Shown here: one piece after another, positions 32,935 to 43,085 of the stretch
Numbering within the stretch: the stretch's first letter is position 1
Layout: every line of letters starts with the position of its first letter
NCBI RefSeq assembly: GCF_010015585.1
Contig: NW_022985084.1
Span: forward strand, 474,735 to 533,824
Length of the DNA: 59,090 bases
Direction of reading: 5' to 3'
From: Eremomyces bilateralis CBS 781.70
Lineage: Eukaryota > Ascomycota > Dothideomycetes > Eremomycetales > Eremomycetaceae
Notes under the pieces: model-generated
The model's database searches: none
What the model was told of the DNA's origin: nothing
Seen by the model: only the letters and a program-made list of their open reading frames with translations
Translations under genes and position numbers: made by a program

Positions 32935-34669
32935 TCATTGTGCCTCTGCCAAAGCCGGCAGATCCCTCTCATTCGGATCTAAATGAATATTAGCCATACG
33001 AGCTTGTGCTTCCTCGAGCTCCTTCTCCGAGTTACTCAAGCTTGTAGCCGTTGCTGGACCCGAGGTGTCCGTGATTTTCGTCTGTTCCGCTCCGGACTCT
33101 TTTCCAATCTGGTCCAGGGAGGCCAGGCGTGCTTTCAGCTTCTCTAGCTCCTGGTCGTTTTCTTGGGATTGCTCGACCCCTGCCATCGCTTGGGCCTTCT
33201 CCTCTGCTTTGGTCTTCTCCTCTGCTTTGGCCTTCTCCTCTGCTTTGGCCTTCTCCTCTGCTTTGGCCTTCTCCTCTCCCTCCAGCCGTTCCAACTCATC
33301 CTCTACGTCGCCTTCATCGACGGAGATTTCAGCCTGGCCGGTAATGACGCTCGAAATTTCCCCTGATATGCCCAGTTGTTCCTGAAGGCGGTCCACAACG
33401 TCTTCGACGCCTTCTACCCCACCAACGGCCTTATTGAGACCCTGGAGCGCATTTGTCGAACTCTTCATTGCCCGAACAACTTCCACTTGGGTGGACGCAT
33501 CTTCAATTTGCAAACGAAGGGATTGAAGCTGATGCAGTGTCTCGCGGCGCTTCTCGGCAGAAGATTCGGCTAGTTTTCTTGATCTCAAAGCAGAGAGCGC
33601 CGCGCCTCGGCGTTTGCCTTCAAGCGCCGTGCGCGCAGCCCGTTCATGATGAGAAACCTGGTTCTCAAGCTCGGAAATGGATGGGGAAAGCTTGGAGATA
33701 ATCGTATCAAGCTGCGCCACGGTCACATCAGCCTCATTAATGGGGGGTGGCGGATTGGAGGAGCCTGGCAGGGCAAATTTAACTGTGCTGCTCTCACGCG
33801 AGTAGGTAGCCACCGGAGGATCGGTATCGCGAGACAGATGAAGAATAAGGAGTTCCATGGACAGAGGAGATGGGTGGGGTTTGGAGGAGAGCTTTGATAC
33901 AAGATGAGACAGCGTTGTCGGTGTGAATACGAGCGTTGAATGGTCGTTCCGCAAATGTGCTAGAATTTGTGAAGTCGTGGCCTTCAAAGTCGTCAGCATA
34001 AATCCTGTCTGTAGCCCAAGTCCCAGCCTACCTCGAGGTTTTCTCGAAGGACAAATCTACCCGTTGCGGATGAATGAGTTCCTGACAAATCGGGTACACC
34101 CAATCGTCTCAATCCCCACCGCATCACCTCCCAGGGCGATATACTCCCCAGCCAGCCTGTATTTCGCTTGGAGATATTACTCGTGGCAGAAAGGAACTCC
34201 TCCAAAGGTATAAACACATCGCGTGCGATGGCGTCCGCCTGATATGTCATTAGCAGCCTGTTCCAAGCTAACGACCGTGGAGCTTTATCACGTACAATGA
34301 CATCTCCAAGCCCGGAAGGCCTCCCTAATTCTCTAGTTTCGAGAGCTTTCGCGAGCTTCTCCCCAGACTCCAGTATGTACGTGTCGCTTCCCGTCGCATC
34401 AGTTGTGTTGTTAACCGTCGTTGCCGCTCCAGACTGTCCGGGTAAAGCACCCGCCCGGGCTGCGTGCGCTAACGCGTTTCTCCATGCGTCGAGATTGGCG
34501 GTGTAGCCGTCTGGATTGGCGGTTCGATGGGCGGGAAAATCGGAATATAATGATGCTACTCGTCTCTTGCTTGGAGAATATCAGTACACGCTTTGTAGGG
34601 ATAGAATATGGGGACAAACCTCTGAAACGCCTCCTCATGGGTAAACAGGAAATGGAGTAAATCGGACAT
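32935..34669 (-). CDS. CHM7: Snf7-family ESCRT-III-like protein Chm7 (CHMP7)
   Basis: Four exons on the minus strand: 34669-34620, 34569-34296, 34238-34032 and 33981-32935, 525 residues, introns 50, 57 and 50 nt. The spliced N-terminus (MSDLLHFLFTHEEAFQ, VASLYSDFPAHRTANPDGYT, FIPLEEFLSATSNIS, GSISPWEVMRWGLRRLGV) is the winged-helix part specific to Chm7. The C-terminal half is the Snf7 core: LENQVSHHERAARTALEGKR, GAALSALRSRKLAESSAEKR and the NALQGLNKAVGGVEGVEDVV region, then an acidic tail. Chm7 recruits ESCRT-III to the inner nuclear envelope for sealing and pore surveillance. An EEKAKA tandem repeat lies in the tail. Only 17 bp separate its stop from that of the convergent CCA1-TTI2 gene. 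Confidence 0.87.
33191..33278 (-). repeat. 18-bp coding tandem repeat (EEKAKA)
   Basis: About five head-to-tail 18-bp units, TTGGCCTTCTCCTCTGCT on the plus strand, encode repeating AKAEEK hexapeptides in the Chm7 tail. The unit length is a multiple of three, so copy-number change keeps the frame. One unit has a single substitution giving TKAEEK. The repeat lies between the Snf7 core and the C-terminal helix and probably forms a charged single helix or linker. Confidence 0.85.
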
Positions 34670-35164
34670 GTTGTTTTATTCGCGGAACCATAATAAAGGA
34701 GCGCGCTCGGCCTCGACACGTCTACATATGTCGTAGTATGAAGAGCATGCTCAAGTCCATGAATAGTAGATAGTTGAACTTGGGCGAGCCGAACATGAAG
34801 TTTCGAGGTTGTCATGGTGATTGGATGAGCCGTTGAAGATAAATCAGGTCAACCCCCCAACCCACTTCGATTCCATATCATTCGTAGCGTACCGCTTTAA
34901 GCACCTTTATAGCAAAATCAAGCATTTAATTGTCAATCATTGTGCTGTATTGGACTGTCTACGCCCATATCATGCCAAATCAGGCAATACGGTAATGTAT
35001 TCTATGCTGTTATCTATGGTGTTGACTACAGGCTGTACACTGGCTTTCCGCGCTGCCCCCAAACGGTGTATACCGGGATTACAACAAAGGTTGTAGAAAG
35101 TGAGCCGGCCATAGAAAGGCAATGTTCTAGCAAACATACCCTCTCGATGCGCCACAACCGACCC
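34670..35164. other. Intergenic (CHM7 promoter)
   Basis: 495 bp between the CHM7 start and the RAD18 stop, both on the minus strand. No other gene is supported; the 134-codon frame 34411-34815 lies partly antiphase over CHM7 exons and is rejected. It presumably holds the CHM7 promoter. Confidence 0.4.
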
Positions 35165-36592
35165 TTAGATCGATGTTTCCGTTTGCTCAACATCAGCCAC
35201 TGGTTCATGCGGCAAATCGAGCAGGGGCGGCTTCTTTATGCTATCGCCCTCTGCCTGACTTGTCTCTTCCATCAGCGAAAGATGGTTTTGCTCTAACCCC
35301 GAAGTCTCGGCGCTATGCGCGTTTAGATTGCGGTTTTCAGGGTACGAGGGAGACCTTTGAGCATCCGTGTCTTCCATCTCTTCAGGGCTCTGAGAATCTG
35401 CAATCACGGCCCTTGAATCCAGAGCATCATGCCCATCCTTCTCTTTATCAAGGGCCTCCCTAGATGTTTTTGCTTTCATGGCTCGCTCTCGTGCGTCGGC
35501 AACCAAAGATTCAAACTGGCTTTTGTTCTTGTCCCTCCAAACATCTTTGTCGAAATCTTTTTTCGAAACATCCGAATTTGATCCAGCCGTTCCCCTTAGC
35601 GATTGTCCGCCTTGAGTTCGCTCCCATACATCGAGCTCTCGCAGTAAATCCTTTTTCAATCTTGGTCTTGAACTGTCACAGTTGGCATTGTAGATGTTGA
35701 CCCATTCGGTGTGCCGCCGAATCAATAACTGCCGGGGACCCCAGTTCGGAATACCTAGTTCGGAGAGTTTGGTTCGAAAAGCGCTGTCTTTGAGAAGACT
35801 GTAGTTCAACTGAGCGATTGGTTGTAGAGCGAGGTCTCTCGGTGAATTCAGCGTTCTCGCGACGGTATTTGCAGGCTGATTCTTCGTGGGCCTGCTCATG
35901 CTAGCAGTGTTAGTCGTCAGTGCCCCGTGTGTATCTGTAGGCGCAGTGCAGTTGTCGAGATGGGAGAAGACATATTCCTCCTTCATCCGCTTTCCGCAGA
36001 TCGGACAGGGCACCAGCATGTCTGGGGTATTCGTAGACTCGCTGGAACGAGGCATTGCTGGTTCGGGGGTATAATCTGAGTCTTCGGAGTCGGGTATCGT
36101 AATTGGTTCGCCAGATCCGATAGGTATTGATGTGTGTTGTGGATTTCGTCGACTTTGGCTGCGCGTTTGTCTTCTGTCTGCACCCTCGTCATCCCTTGAC
36201 ATTCCTATGTCACGTTTTCGTTTGATCCCTCTCCTGCCTTGTATTTCATCCTCGGCGGGACAATTCAGAGTGTCCTGGGTAGACTGCCGCCGGGCCATGT
36301 TCATCATCGTCTTTCGAGAAGCGGTGAATGCGTCAACAGCTTCTTGGACTGCCCAGTTCTGCCTCAGCTTGCTTGCTTGATCTCCAGATCGGCAAGCGGG
36401 GCATTTTCCATCACTGGAAAGGCATTTTCGGATACATAATGAGCAGAAGGTATGTGAACAACTGGTCATCATTGGGGTGTCGAAGAAATCTTTGCAGACC
36501 TGACAGCGTAGTGAGGACTCGAGAGGAGCAATTTCGGGTAGCGCTGTCGACAACCAGTCGGACGGATCTGGTATTTCAAAAGTGGTGTCCAT
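35165..36592 (-). CDS. RAD18: Postreplication-repair E3 ubiquitin ligase Rad18
   Basis: Single-exon gene of 475 residues, start ATG 36592. Residues 30-68 form a C3HC4 RING: CQVCKDFFDTPMMTSCSH, then FCSLCIRKC and CPAC. A UBZ4-type ubiquitin-binding zinc finger CPICGKRMKEEYVFSHLDNC lies near 194-213. A SAP DNA-binding region near 265-310 has LSELGIPNWGPRQLLIRRHT and EWVNIYNANCDS. This domain order is that of Rad18, which with Rad6 monoubiquitinates PCNA at stalled forks. The C-terminal 130 residues are charged and disordered, probably carrying the Rad6-binding stretch near DVWRDKNKSQFESLVADARE. Length and order fit fungal orthologues. Confidence 0.92.
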   Translation of the reverse strand: MDTTFEIPDPSDWLSTALPEIAPLESSLRCQVCKDFFDTPMMTSCSHTFCSLCIRKCLSSDGKCPACRSGDQASKLRQNWAVQEAVDAFTASRKTMMNMARRQSTQDTLNCPAEDEIQGRRGIKRKRDIGMSRDDEGADRRQTRSQSRRNPQHTSIPIGSGEPITIPDSEDSDYTPEPAMPRSSESTNTPDMLVPCPICGKRMKEEYVFSHLDNCTAPTDTHGALTTNTASMSRPTKNQPANTVARTLNSPRDLALQPIAQLNYSLLKDSAFRTKLSELGIPNWGPRQLLIRRHTEWVNIYNANCDSSRPRLKKDLLRELDVWERTQGGQSLRGTAGSNSDVSKKDFDKDVWRDKNKSQFESLVADARERAMKAKTSREALDKEKDGHDALDSRAVIADSQSPEEMEDTDAQRSPSYPENRNLNAHSAETSGLEQNHLSLMEETSQAEGDSIKKPPLLDLPHEPVADVEQTETSI

Positions 36593-37000
36593 ATTGACAG
36601 TTCTGCGGATGATCTTGGGAGGAAGCTGTGGAAAACTGTGGGAGACGCGTTTCCTATCACCATGACGTGTTGTCGCGTTTATGGATGTTGGCTAAGTGTC
36701 TGGTGTGGCTGTGTGGATGGAATAGTGGCGCCTCACGCAGCAATCACTGCCTGGATTCAGTGGAGTAAAACCCCCGATAGTTATCAGGTATTTTCAAAAT
36801 ATCGTTTATAGTAAATATTTACGCCTGGGAAAAATCCCTGATTTCGGGTATTTAGTTAACAGTTTTCAAATATTGCCTTTAAGTAATTAAGCAATGGTTT
36901 ACGACCAGGGAAAAATACCCGATATCGGGCATTTTTATTCATGTTTGCTGCCTGTGTGGTATTGATGAAGTATGGAGTAGGGGGATGTTATAAGTTAGTC
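36593..37000. other. Intergenic (RAD18 promoter)
   Basis: About 410 bp between the RAD18 start and the YVH1 stop. Apart from the palindromic patch at 36747-36954, described separately, nothing is recognised. Confidence 0.4.
36747..36954. repeat. AT-rich patch with three related palindromes, possible small transposable element remnant
   Basis: Three diverged copies of a palindrome of the type AAAATACCCGATATCGGGTATTTT occur at about 36769-36795, 36832-36853 and 36911-36936. The last contains a perfect CCCGATATCGGG core (36918-36929). Between them, 36781-36853 and 36855-36936 form a degenerate direct repeat (TTATCAGG.ATTTTC... / GTTAACAGTTTTC...). The patch is bounded by CTGCCTG at 36747-36753 and 36948-36954, which could be a 7-8 bp target duplication. 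No clear terminal inverted repeat was found, so the element class is uncertain. Confidence 0.4.
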
Positions 37001-38211
37001 CTATAGCTTTTCTAATCCTCTCTTTAGCGGCCCTGGTGCACCCGTCTCATCAGTGATTTCTCCACGGTGGACAATATCACTCTCCCTTAAGGCGATGGCT
37101 GGAACCACCCATGAACCACATGAACAATGTCCTCCATGCCATGAATACGACCCCAAGGAAATCTTACATCCAGGGCAATATATCGTCCCTTTGGTCCATT
37201 CCTTCGAGAACTCCGCCCTCATCCAGGAGAGGGGCTTCAGCATGATCTGATCACACTTTGCATCTCCTGGATACGATGGCGGCCTGTATGGAGGCTCAGG
37301 AGGAAGATGAGGATGAACATAGCCCTCAGCCGCAAGGGCAAACCTTTGGGCCTTATTTAGTCGGCGACAACCAGCTGAAGGAATTCACTTACTTGCAGTG
37401 CCTGCACCGAATGGCATGTGAAAGTTCGGTTTCCACCTCCTGCTCAACCCCAGCTTGTGCTCGCATGTACTCATCTTCATACAATAGCCTCTCCGCTCCT
37501 GGAGCTTTACCCCTGAACCTAGCAAATTCGACTGAGAGAAGTCAGCGCAAATCCCAAAAACTTCTGTTGCGTATGAACGAACCTTCTTTCTTATGTTGCC
37601 ATCGACGATACAATTCCTGACCTTCAATCACATCTGGAGTGCCCATCTCATGGTATAGTTGAAGTTGCTCATAGAATCCAACGTTTGGTTCAACTACAGG
37701 GCGCCCTTCTCTTGCAAAGGCCAGGGCTTTGGCAGGGTCAAGGTCTCGGAACCTCCATAACAGATATGCAAGCGTAAACGTTGCAGAGCGGGATTTTCCC
37801 ATCGCACTTGAGGCTTGGTTAGCATTCAATTCCTCGGGGAAGATAAACACGACCAGACATACCAGTGCACCAAGACTCCTCCCCCACCTCTCAAGGCGTC
37901 ATCAATAAATTTATTGGTCTTAGGGAAGAATTGGATAATATCTTCATCTTCATCATCCTCAAGCTTGATTTGAAAATGCTCATAACCGTCGATCATCGCG
38001 GGTTCCATGTGGTAATTGATGGCAGAAAGGACATGTGTGACTCCAGCTTTGACCAAAGTCTGTTTTCCATGCAATGCCATCAACCTACAACGGTCAGTTG
38101 GTATCCGATCAGAGCCAGGAGTTGTACGACCTACCCTCCAATGAAAAGCTTCAGCTCCCCCGGGACTTTATCAAAGAAGTTCATCCTTGGTCTTCCATTA
38201 ATCCAATCCAT
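37001..38211 (-). CDS. YVH1: Dual-specificity phosphatase Yvh1
   Basis: Five exons on the minus strand: 38211-38135, 38084-37863, 37806-37583, 37531-37393 and 37343-37001, 334 residues, introns 49-56 nt. The phosphatase domain begins VPGELKLFIGG, with GVTHVLSAINYH. The active site HCAMGKSRS (Cys near 100) is created only by splicing exon 2 to exon 3 and is complete. RPVVEPNVGFYEQLQLYHEM follows. The C-terminal zinc-binding domain is present: RCRHCKFALA, ML.PLSWM-type MLKPLSWM and YCPGCKISLGSYSWHGGHCS with CGSWVVPAIAL. Yvh1 releases Mrt4 from pre-60S ribosomal particles, chiefly through the zinc domain. The reading of every junction is supported by phase and family sequence. It is an intact gene, although no single exon exceeds 115 codons. 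Confidence 0.9.
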
Positions 38212-41200
38212 GCGTCATGAAAGGACACGCCGATATTGGCGTTTACAGCAAGAACATGTCGGTCCATAAGGACGTTGAATCTGGACGTCTTCAGGGTCGG
38301 ATCGGACCGCAGACCGAGGTTAGCGTTCATATCGTTCGGGATGCCGACAACAGGAGGTGGGTCTCATTTGCAAGTCGCGGGGTTTTAGCGGGGTTGTTAT
38401 TGTTCACAGTTGAAATATCTTCCCACCAGTATTGTTATTACTTCGCCAACAACTGTCGGTCATTACGGAATACTTCAAACCAGTATCAATGAGTTGACTT
38501 GGTGTCTTGGTCAGGTGACGTCGACTCTATCTGATTGCAGCCCTCTTCAACCTCACCTTGCACTCCATCACCGGACTTCCTCACTCTTCTACTGGGAGCT
38601 TCGCGTCTGCCACTATGCCTGCCTCTTGAACCGTTGCCAAGTTCGCTCAATGCTGAACAACGACCGTTCTGGTGCTGTCATTGAACAAAGATATCGTGCC
38701 AGGACAATGAGACTCTCGATTAGACACTACGGTAGCTCGCGTTCTCGGCGCACTACAGTTGGTACCCTAGGATCGGACTCCGCGATAGGTTAATGAGCGG
38801 GTCGCGGAAGAGATATCAGACATGCTGGAGTGTCACAGCGAAGCGGGCCCGCGATCTACCCGCCTAGTTGTACTATACAGCATGATGGGCGAGTATGTTA
38901 ACGAACCTAGTGCTGAGGAATCATCATTTGTCAACTACACCCATCATGGGCATACCTGGGATTTGCCGCGAGTGTCGCCAGGGCTGCAGTGCCGGAACTT
39001 TCAACTACACCAGCCATTAAGAATCTATCTCTCCGCCTCACCGCGACCTCGTTCAGGGCGTATGACGATGTCTCACAGAATCGAAGTTGTGGAGCACTAC
39101 CCTGTATTCTTATCCCTTTCTATATCGAGTAGGGTGTTGCGTGGTGACGCGATCGATTGCGCTGCTGGTTTGATGCCGGTCATTGAACGAGACGGGCGTT
39201 CTGGGCCTGGGGATAGTGCTGCTGTGATATCGGATTCTGAAACTGCGTCGGCGGCTGGATAGTTTTCGACACCCCTCTATATCCACGTCACTGAACGGGA
39301 GCGATTCCTAAGTCGCCAATACTCTCTAGGCCCCCTCAAAAACCTAACGCATGTTTCATTTTTCGTGATGCCAGGGTCGGACTATTTCGAGGCTAGCTGA
39401 CCTCGATTACTCTCAACTACTTCCTCTATAGTCCTCTGTTTTTTGTATTGGCGACGACAGTCAAAGATTGCCAATTCTGTGAGTGCATCTCCTGATTCGC
39501 GGGGCCAGCTGTGGGTAAGGTTCCTGACCTCCAGTTGCCTGCGATTCAGCATGGGTAGCTGTACAGTTTGTTTCTCGCACCCCTTTGATCCTCCATCGAC
39601 ATCGTCGGACTGACAACTATAGATCAAGATACCATAGCAGAACTATGTGTGCTTAATGTCCCAGCGGCCTGTTTCATCCCGCTGCTCGACCCACACCCCG
39701 ACGAGCTGAAGCGATGGCCACGGGAGGACACCCGTACACACCATTGGCAATGGCATGCGGTTGGCTTCGTCTTTCTAGGCGGAGCGAATGGGGTCGGAGC
39801 TCAATATCTCCATGTCTTTGGATAAAACTGCTCCGTGAGGGAAAGAGTGAATCGGAGATCCGCTCGTGAGAATTGAAGAGCTGCGTAAAGTAGAGCCTGG
39901 TACCAATGGAGGCATGAGACGAGACATCGCTGTCGTTTAGGGATATGCCAACGACGCCATCGGCTGCTATCGAGCGTGCCGTCTCGCATTCGCGATTCAA
40001 GTGCTTGTTAATCAGACCCGTTGCTTCTACCTCGAGTTTTTAGAAACGTTCCCAACACCGGCCTTTCTTGATTCCATCAATTTCCAGAAGGATTTCCCAA
40101 GCTTGAGCAGATAGTCTCGTCTGATACCCAAACCTTCCCTTATCGAAGCTGCTGCTCCTCTCTCCATTCCCCGCAACATGCCGCGACGAAGCCAAACAAG
40201 TACGCTACGACTTCAACTTGCCGAATGTCGGGAACCGGACCCAAGCACAGGTCCTTGCTGCAGGTGTGATTAAGCCCTTTGCAGAGTGGCTTTTGGCCCC
40301 CAGCACATTCGGTCTCCTGGATTCCAGCAACCCGTTCTTCGACCGACTGGTTGCGATATTCAAGCAACCAGGACTCGTGGCGGAGGAAATCGTGTGCGAA
40401 CTCCTCATCTCCGTATCGATAAATCGACGTTGCTCGAGGGATGGCGGATTCGGGACCCCGCTACAGTTCGGCCAGGTCGCCTATCATAAAGCAACTGGAT
40501 GCAACGGCGTGTCGCCATAGAGAGGTGGCTTGCGCGCGCCGTATGTAATGAGAATTCTGTCATGGATCAGCGATCAAACCGCAAATCAAGCCACATCTTT
40601 TCTCACTGTCCTTGGAACCTGTTCCCGAAAGCCGGGCTTCCAACGTCCGGCCTTTTTTTCTGCGTTCCAGACATTCGCGACAAAGATGAGCCGCACGTCA
40701 AGAGTGAAGCCGAAATCTTCCATCCGCCACCCGTGCTGCCCTTGTTTGGACCCAACCCCGAGAGCGATGAGGAGTGAGTTCCGACACGCTGTGACTTCTA
40801 AGATCAACCCACCTATGATCCTCGCTTCCGTGTGATCTCTGCTCGACCAACGCGGGTAGAGAAATGACACACTCCCGGTATGTGGAGATTTCCGAACTCA
40901 TGGACGGGGTGCTAGACGAGCTATATTCGGTCCCTAAACCCGCGTTTCTATCGCTCCGCTGCTGTGATGCGCCACGACCCGCCATCTCCGTCTCTCTTGT
41001 TGCTGGAAGATGGTTCTCTCCATCAATGTATATGGAAGCCTCATTCCGTCTTGCTCAACGGCTTGGCCTCTTGTATATTCTCATATATGTAACTTTATCA
41101 GCCGCCCATGCTTTGGGTCCCCTTGGGTTAGTTCAACCAATTTCAGAATAACACCTAGGTTCCGGTTGCCACTGTTCGAGGAACGGGCCAGACGATCTAT

Positions 41201-41715
41201 TGGTCGATGTTTATTCCCTCTTCCCGCCAGAAATCCAATCCTTTTATAATCCTTCACCGTAGCCTCCCACAGTGCCAAGTTTACAAGACTCATCGCCGCC
41301 CGAGTTCCATTCTTGGAGTTGGTGCTCCATAAGAACAGCACCTGAGGACAAATCATATGGTGAGAAATGATAATGCCCCTCTTGAAGACGAGAGAACGAA
41401 GCGACGTCGTCAATAATATGGGTACCTGAGGAGTTCCGTAGACTTGACGCCACTCCTAGTGCCTGTAGCTATCCTCCGGCCGGCCTTGCCGACTGTCGTG
41501 CCATCAGTGGCGGGGTTGTTCGAGCTCCCACGCACTATCTCCAGTGTCCACATCACGTTCATCGTTACTCATCATGCACGATCTTTGAGTCGCAAACATT
41601 AGATATAATAGCCTCCAGTCTACCCTTGTCTTTCTGTTTGGACTCAAAATCTTGATTCTGCAGATCTGCTATCCCGTTCAGCTTCCAGAAGCGGTCACAA
41701 GCTATCGACGTTAAG
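38212..41715. other. Gene-poor degenerate stretch
   Basis: 3.5 kb between YVH1 and the amidotransferase gene with no intact gene that I can support. The distal YVH1 side (38212-39600) has short frames such as 38822-39262 without recognisable features. From about 39650 onward the plus strand shows protein-like segments in changing frames, listed as a possible pseudogene. Confidence 0.45.
39650..41150 (+). pseudogene. Possible decayed protein-coding gene, family unknown
   Basis: Plus-strand segments with coding-like composition follow one another in different frames. Examples are PAACFIPLLDPHPDELKRW (about 39660), FLETFPTPAFLDSINFQKDF (about 40040), VRYDFNLPNVGNRTQAQVLA continuing to FFDRLVAIFKQPGLVAEEIV (about 40205-40400), SEAEIFHPPPVLPLFGPNPE (about 40710) and YVEISELMDGVLDELYS (about 40880). 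Stops and frame changes separate them and no consistent intron set joins them, so a broken gene or several fragments is likeliest. I do not recognise the family. A real multi-exon gene with errors in my reading cannot be excluded. Confidence 0.35.
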
Positions 41716-42527
41716 ATGCAACCACCAATCCGGATTGCCATTCTCGAATGTGACACACCTCTGGAAAAGACAAAAGCAAAGTACGGTGGATATGGAGGAG
41801 TGTTTAAAACCCTTATGGTCGGTGGTGCCAAATTGCGAGGACTTGATCCCGAAAGAGACTTGGAGATGACATCTTGGCCTGTCGAGAAAGAGCTGCAGTA
41901 TCCCGAACTGGAAGACATTGATGCGATCATGCTAACTGGATCCCGTAAGCTCCATTGGCCCCGAAAGGATGTCATACAGAAGCTGTGGAGGGCTGATGGT
42001 TATTTGCAGGATACAATGCTTTCGACAACACTCCATGGATAACTTCGATAGTCTCATATCTTCGTCGAGTCCTCGAACAAGACAGAGTCCGTATAATCGG
42101 AGTATGTTTCGGGCATCAATTGGTTGCCCGAGCACTTGGGACTCCGATTGGCAGAAGTGACATTGGATGGGAGGTCTCCGTGTGTCCAGTCGAACTCTCG
42201 CCCGAAGGACAGCGTATTTTTGGCTTGTCAAACCTAAAAATCTTCCAGATGCATCGAGACGTGGTCCAAGAGGTTCCCAAAGGGATGACTTTGTTGGGTA
42301 GCAGCGCCAGGTGCGATGTTCAAGGATTTTATCAAAAGAACCGAGTGATTACGGTGCAGGGGCATCCGGAATTCAGCAAAGAGATTGTATCAGAGCTTCT
42401 GTACGCGAGGCATGAATCCGGGATCTTTGACGACGACGAATATCAAGACGCAATGCAAAGAGTCGGAGATCAGCATGATGGAGTCAAGATAGCTGCTGCA
42501 TTTGTTTCATTCCTGCTCGAGGAATAG
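41716..42527 (+). CDS. Class I glutamine amidotransferase-like protein
   Basis: Exons 41716-41944 and 42010-42527 (65-nt intron) give 248 residues. The spliced codon joins LTGSR to YNAFDNTPWI. The glutaminase triad is visible: the nucleophile Cys in GVCFGHQLVARALG near residue 106, and His-Pro-Glu in VQGHPEFSKE near 193. IGWEVSVCPVELSPEG and FQMHRDVV are typical of the stand-alone GMP-synthase-like amidotransferase family common in fungi. No synthase domain is attached, and the true substrate of these proteins is unknown; hydrolysis of gamma-glutamyl compounds is possible. Length matches the family. Confidence 0.88.
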
Positions 42528-43085
42528 AGCTTTCAGTGGATAGAACCAATTCTTATTTCTCAGTAGTAGAGTCTAGTGCAGCTAAGTACCGTACATTATA
42601 TTCAGGCAACTGACAGGCATTTTACAGACAGTTGATATTGCGGGGCCTGACATATCCTGCTTACCCGATGATAGAAGGGAACATATTTTGTCGCATATTC
42701 CTGTTATATGATGATGACCTTTGTCCCTCTTCCGCTAGACTCTGGGTTTAGCACCTCTTCATACCAATTGTGCCACAATGATTGAGCTGACATTGTTCAG
42801 CAATACGTTCATAGATAGCGTTCGGAGGACTGGAGCCATCGACAGTTTAACGCTGCTATAGTACAGTTTCTCGCATGCAAAATGTCAGACCCTGGGAGTT
42901 TCCAGTCTCGACACCGACAAGATTCTGCCTGACCCAAATTTACACCAAATTAACCCTTCCCATTGTTGAGAGACGCTCACTGTCGTATATAGTTTGACCT
43001 TTCACATTGTCTCCCTCGCGTTCTATAGGGCCCTATTTGGAGGACTCACAGTACACTGATGGTCGAAGAATGGCAGTGGCGAACT
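42528..43085. other. Intergenic, convergent gene ends
   Basis: About 560 bp between the stops of the amidotransferase (+) and cnxE (-), expected to hold two 3' UTRs. Nothing else recognised. Confidence 0.4.

Noticed and set aside
34411-34815. 134-codon minus-strand frame over CHM7 exons 1-2
   Set aside because: It is out of frame with the spliced CHM7 reading, which reproduces the family N-terminus.
37001-38211. Yvh1 region first read as a pseudogene because its frames are short
   Set aside because: Five exons with proper GT..AG borders and matching phases restore the complete active site and zinc domain.
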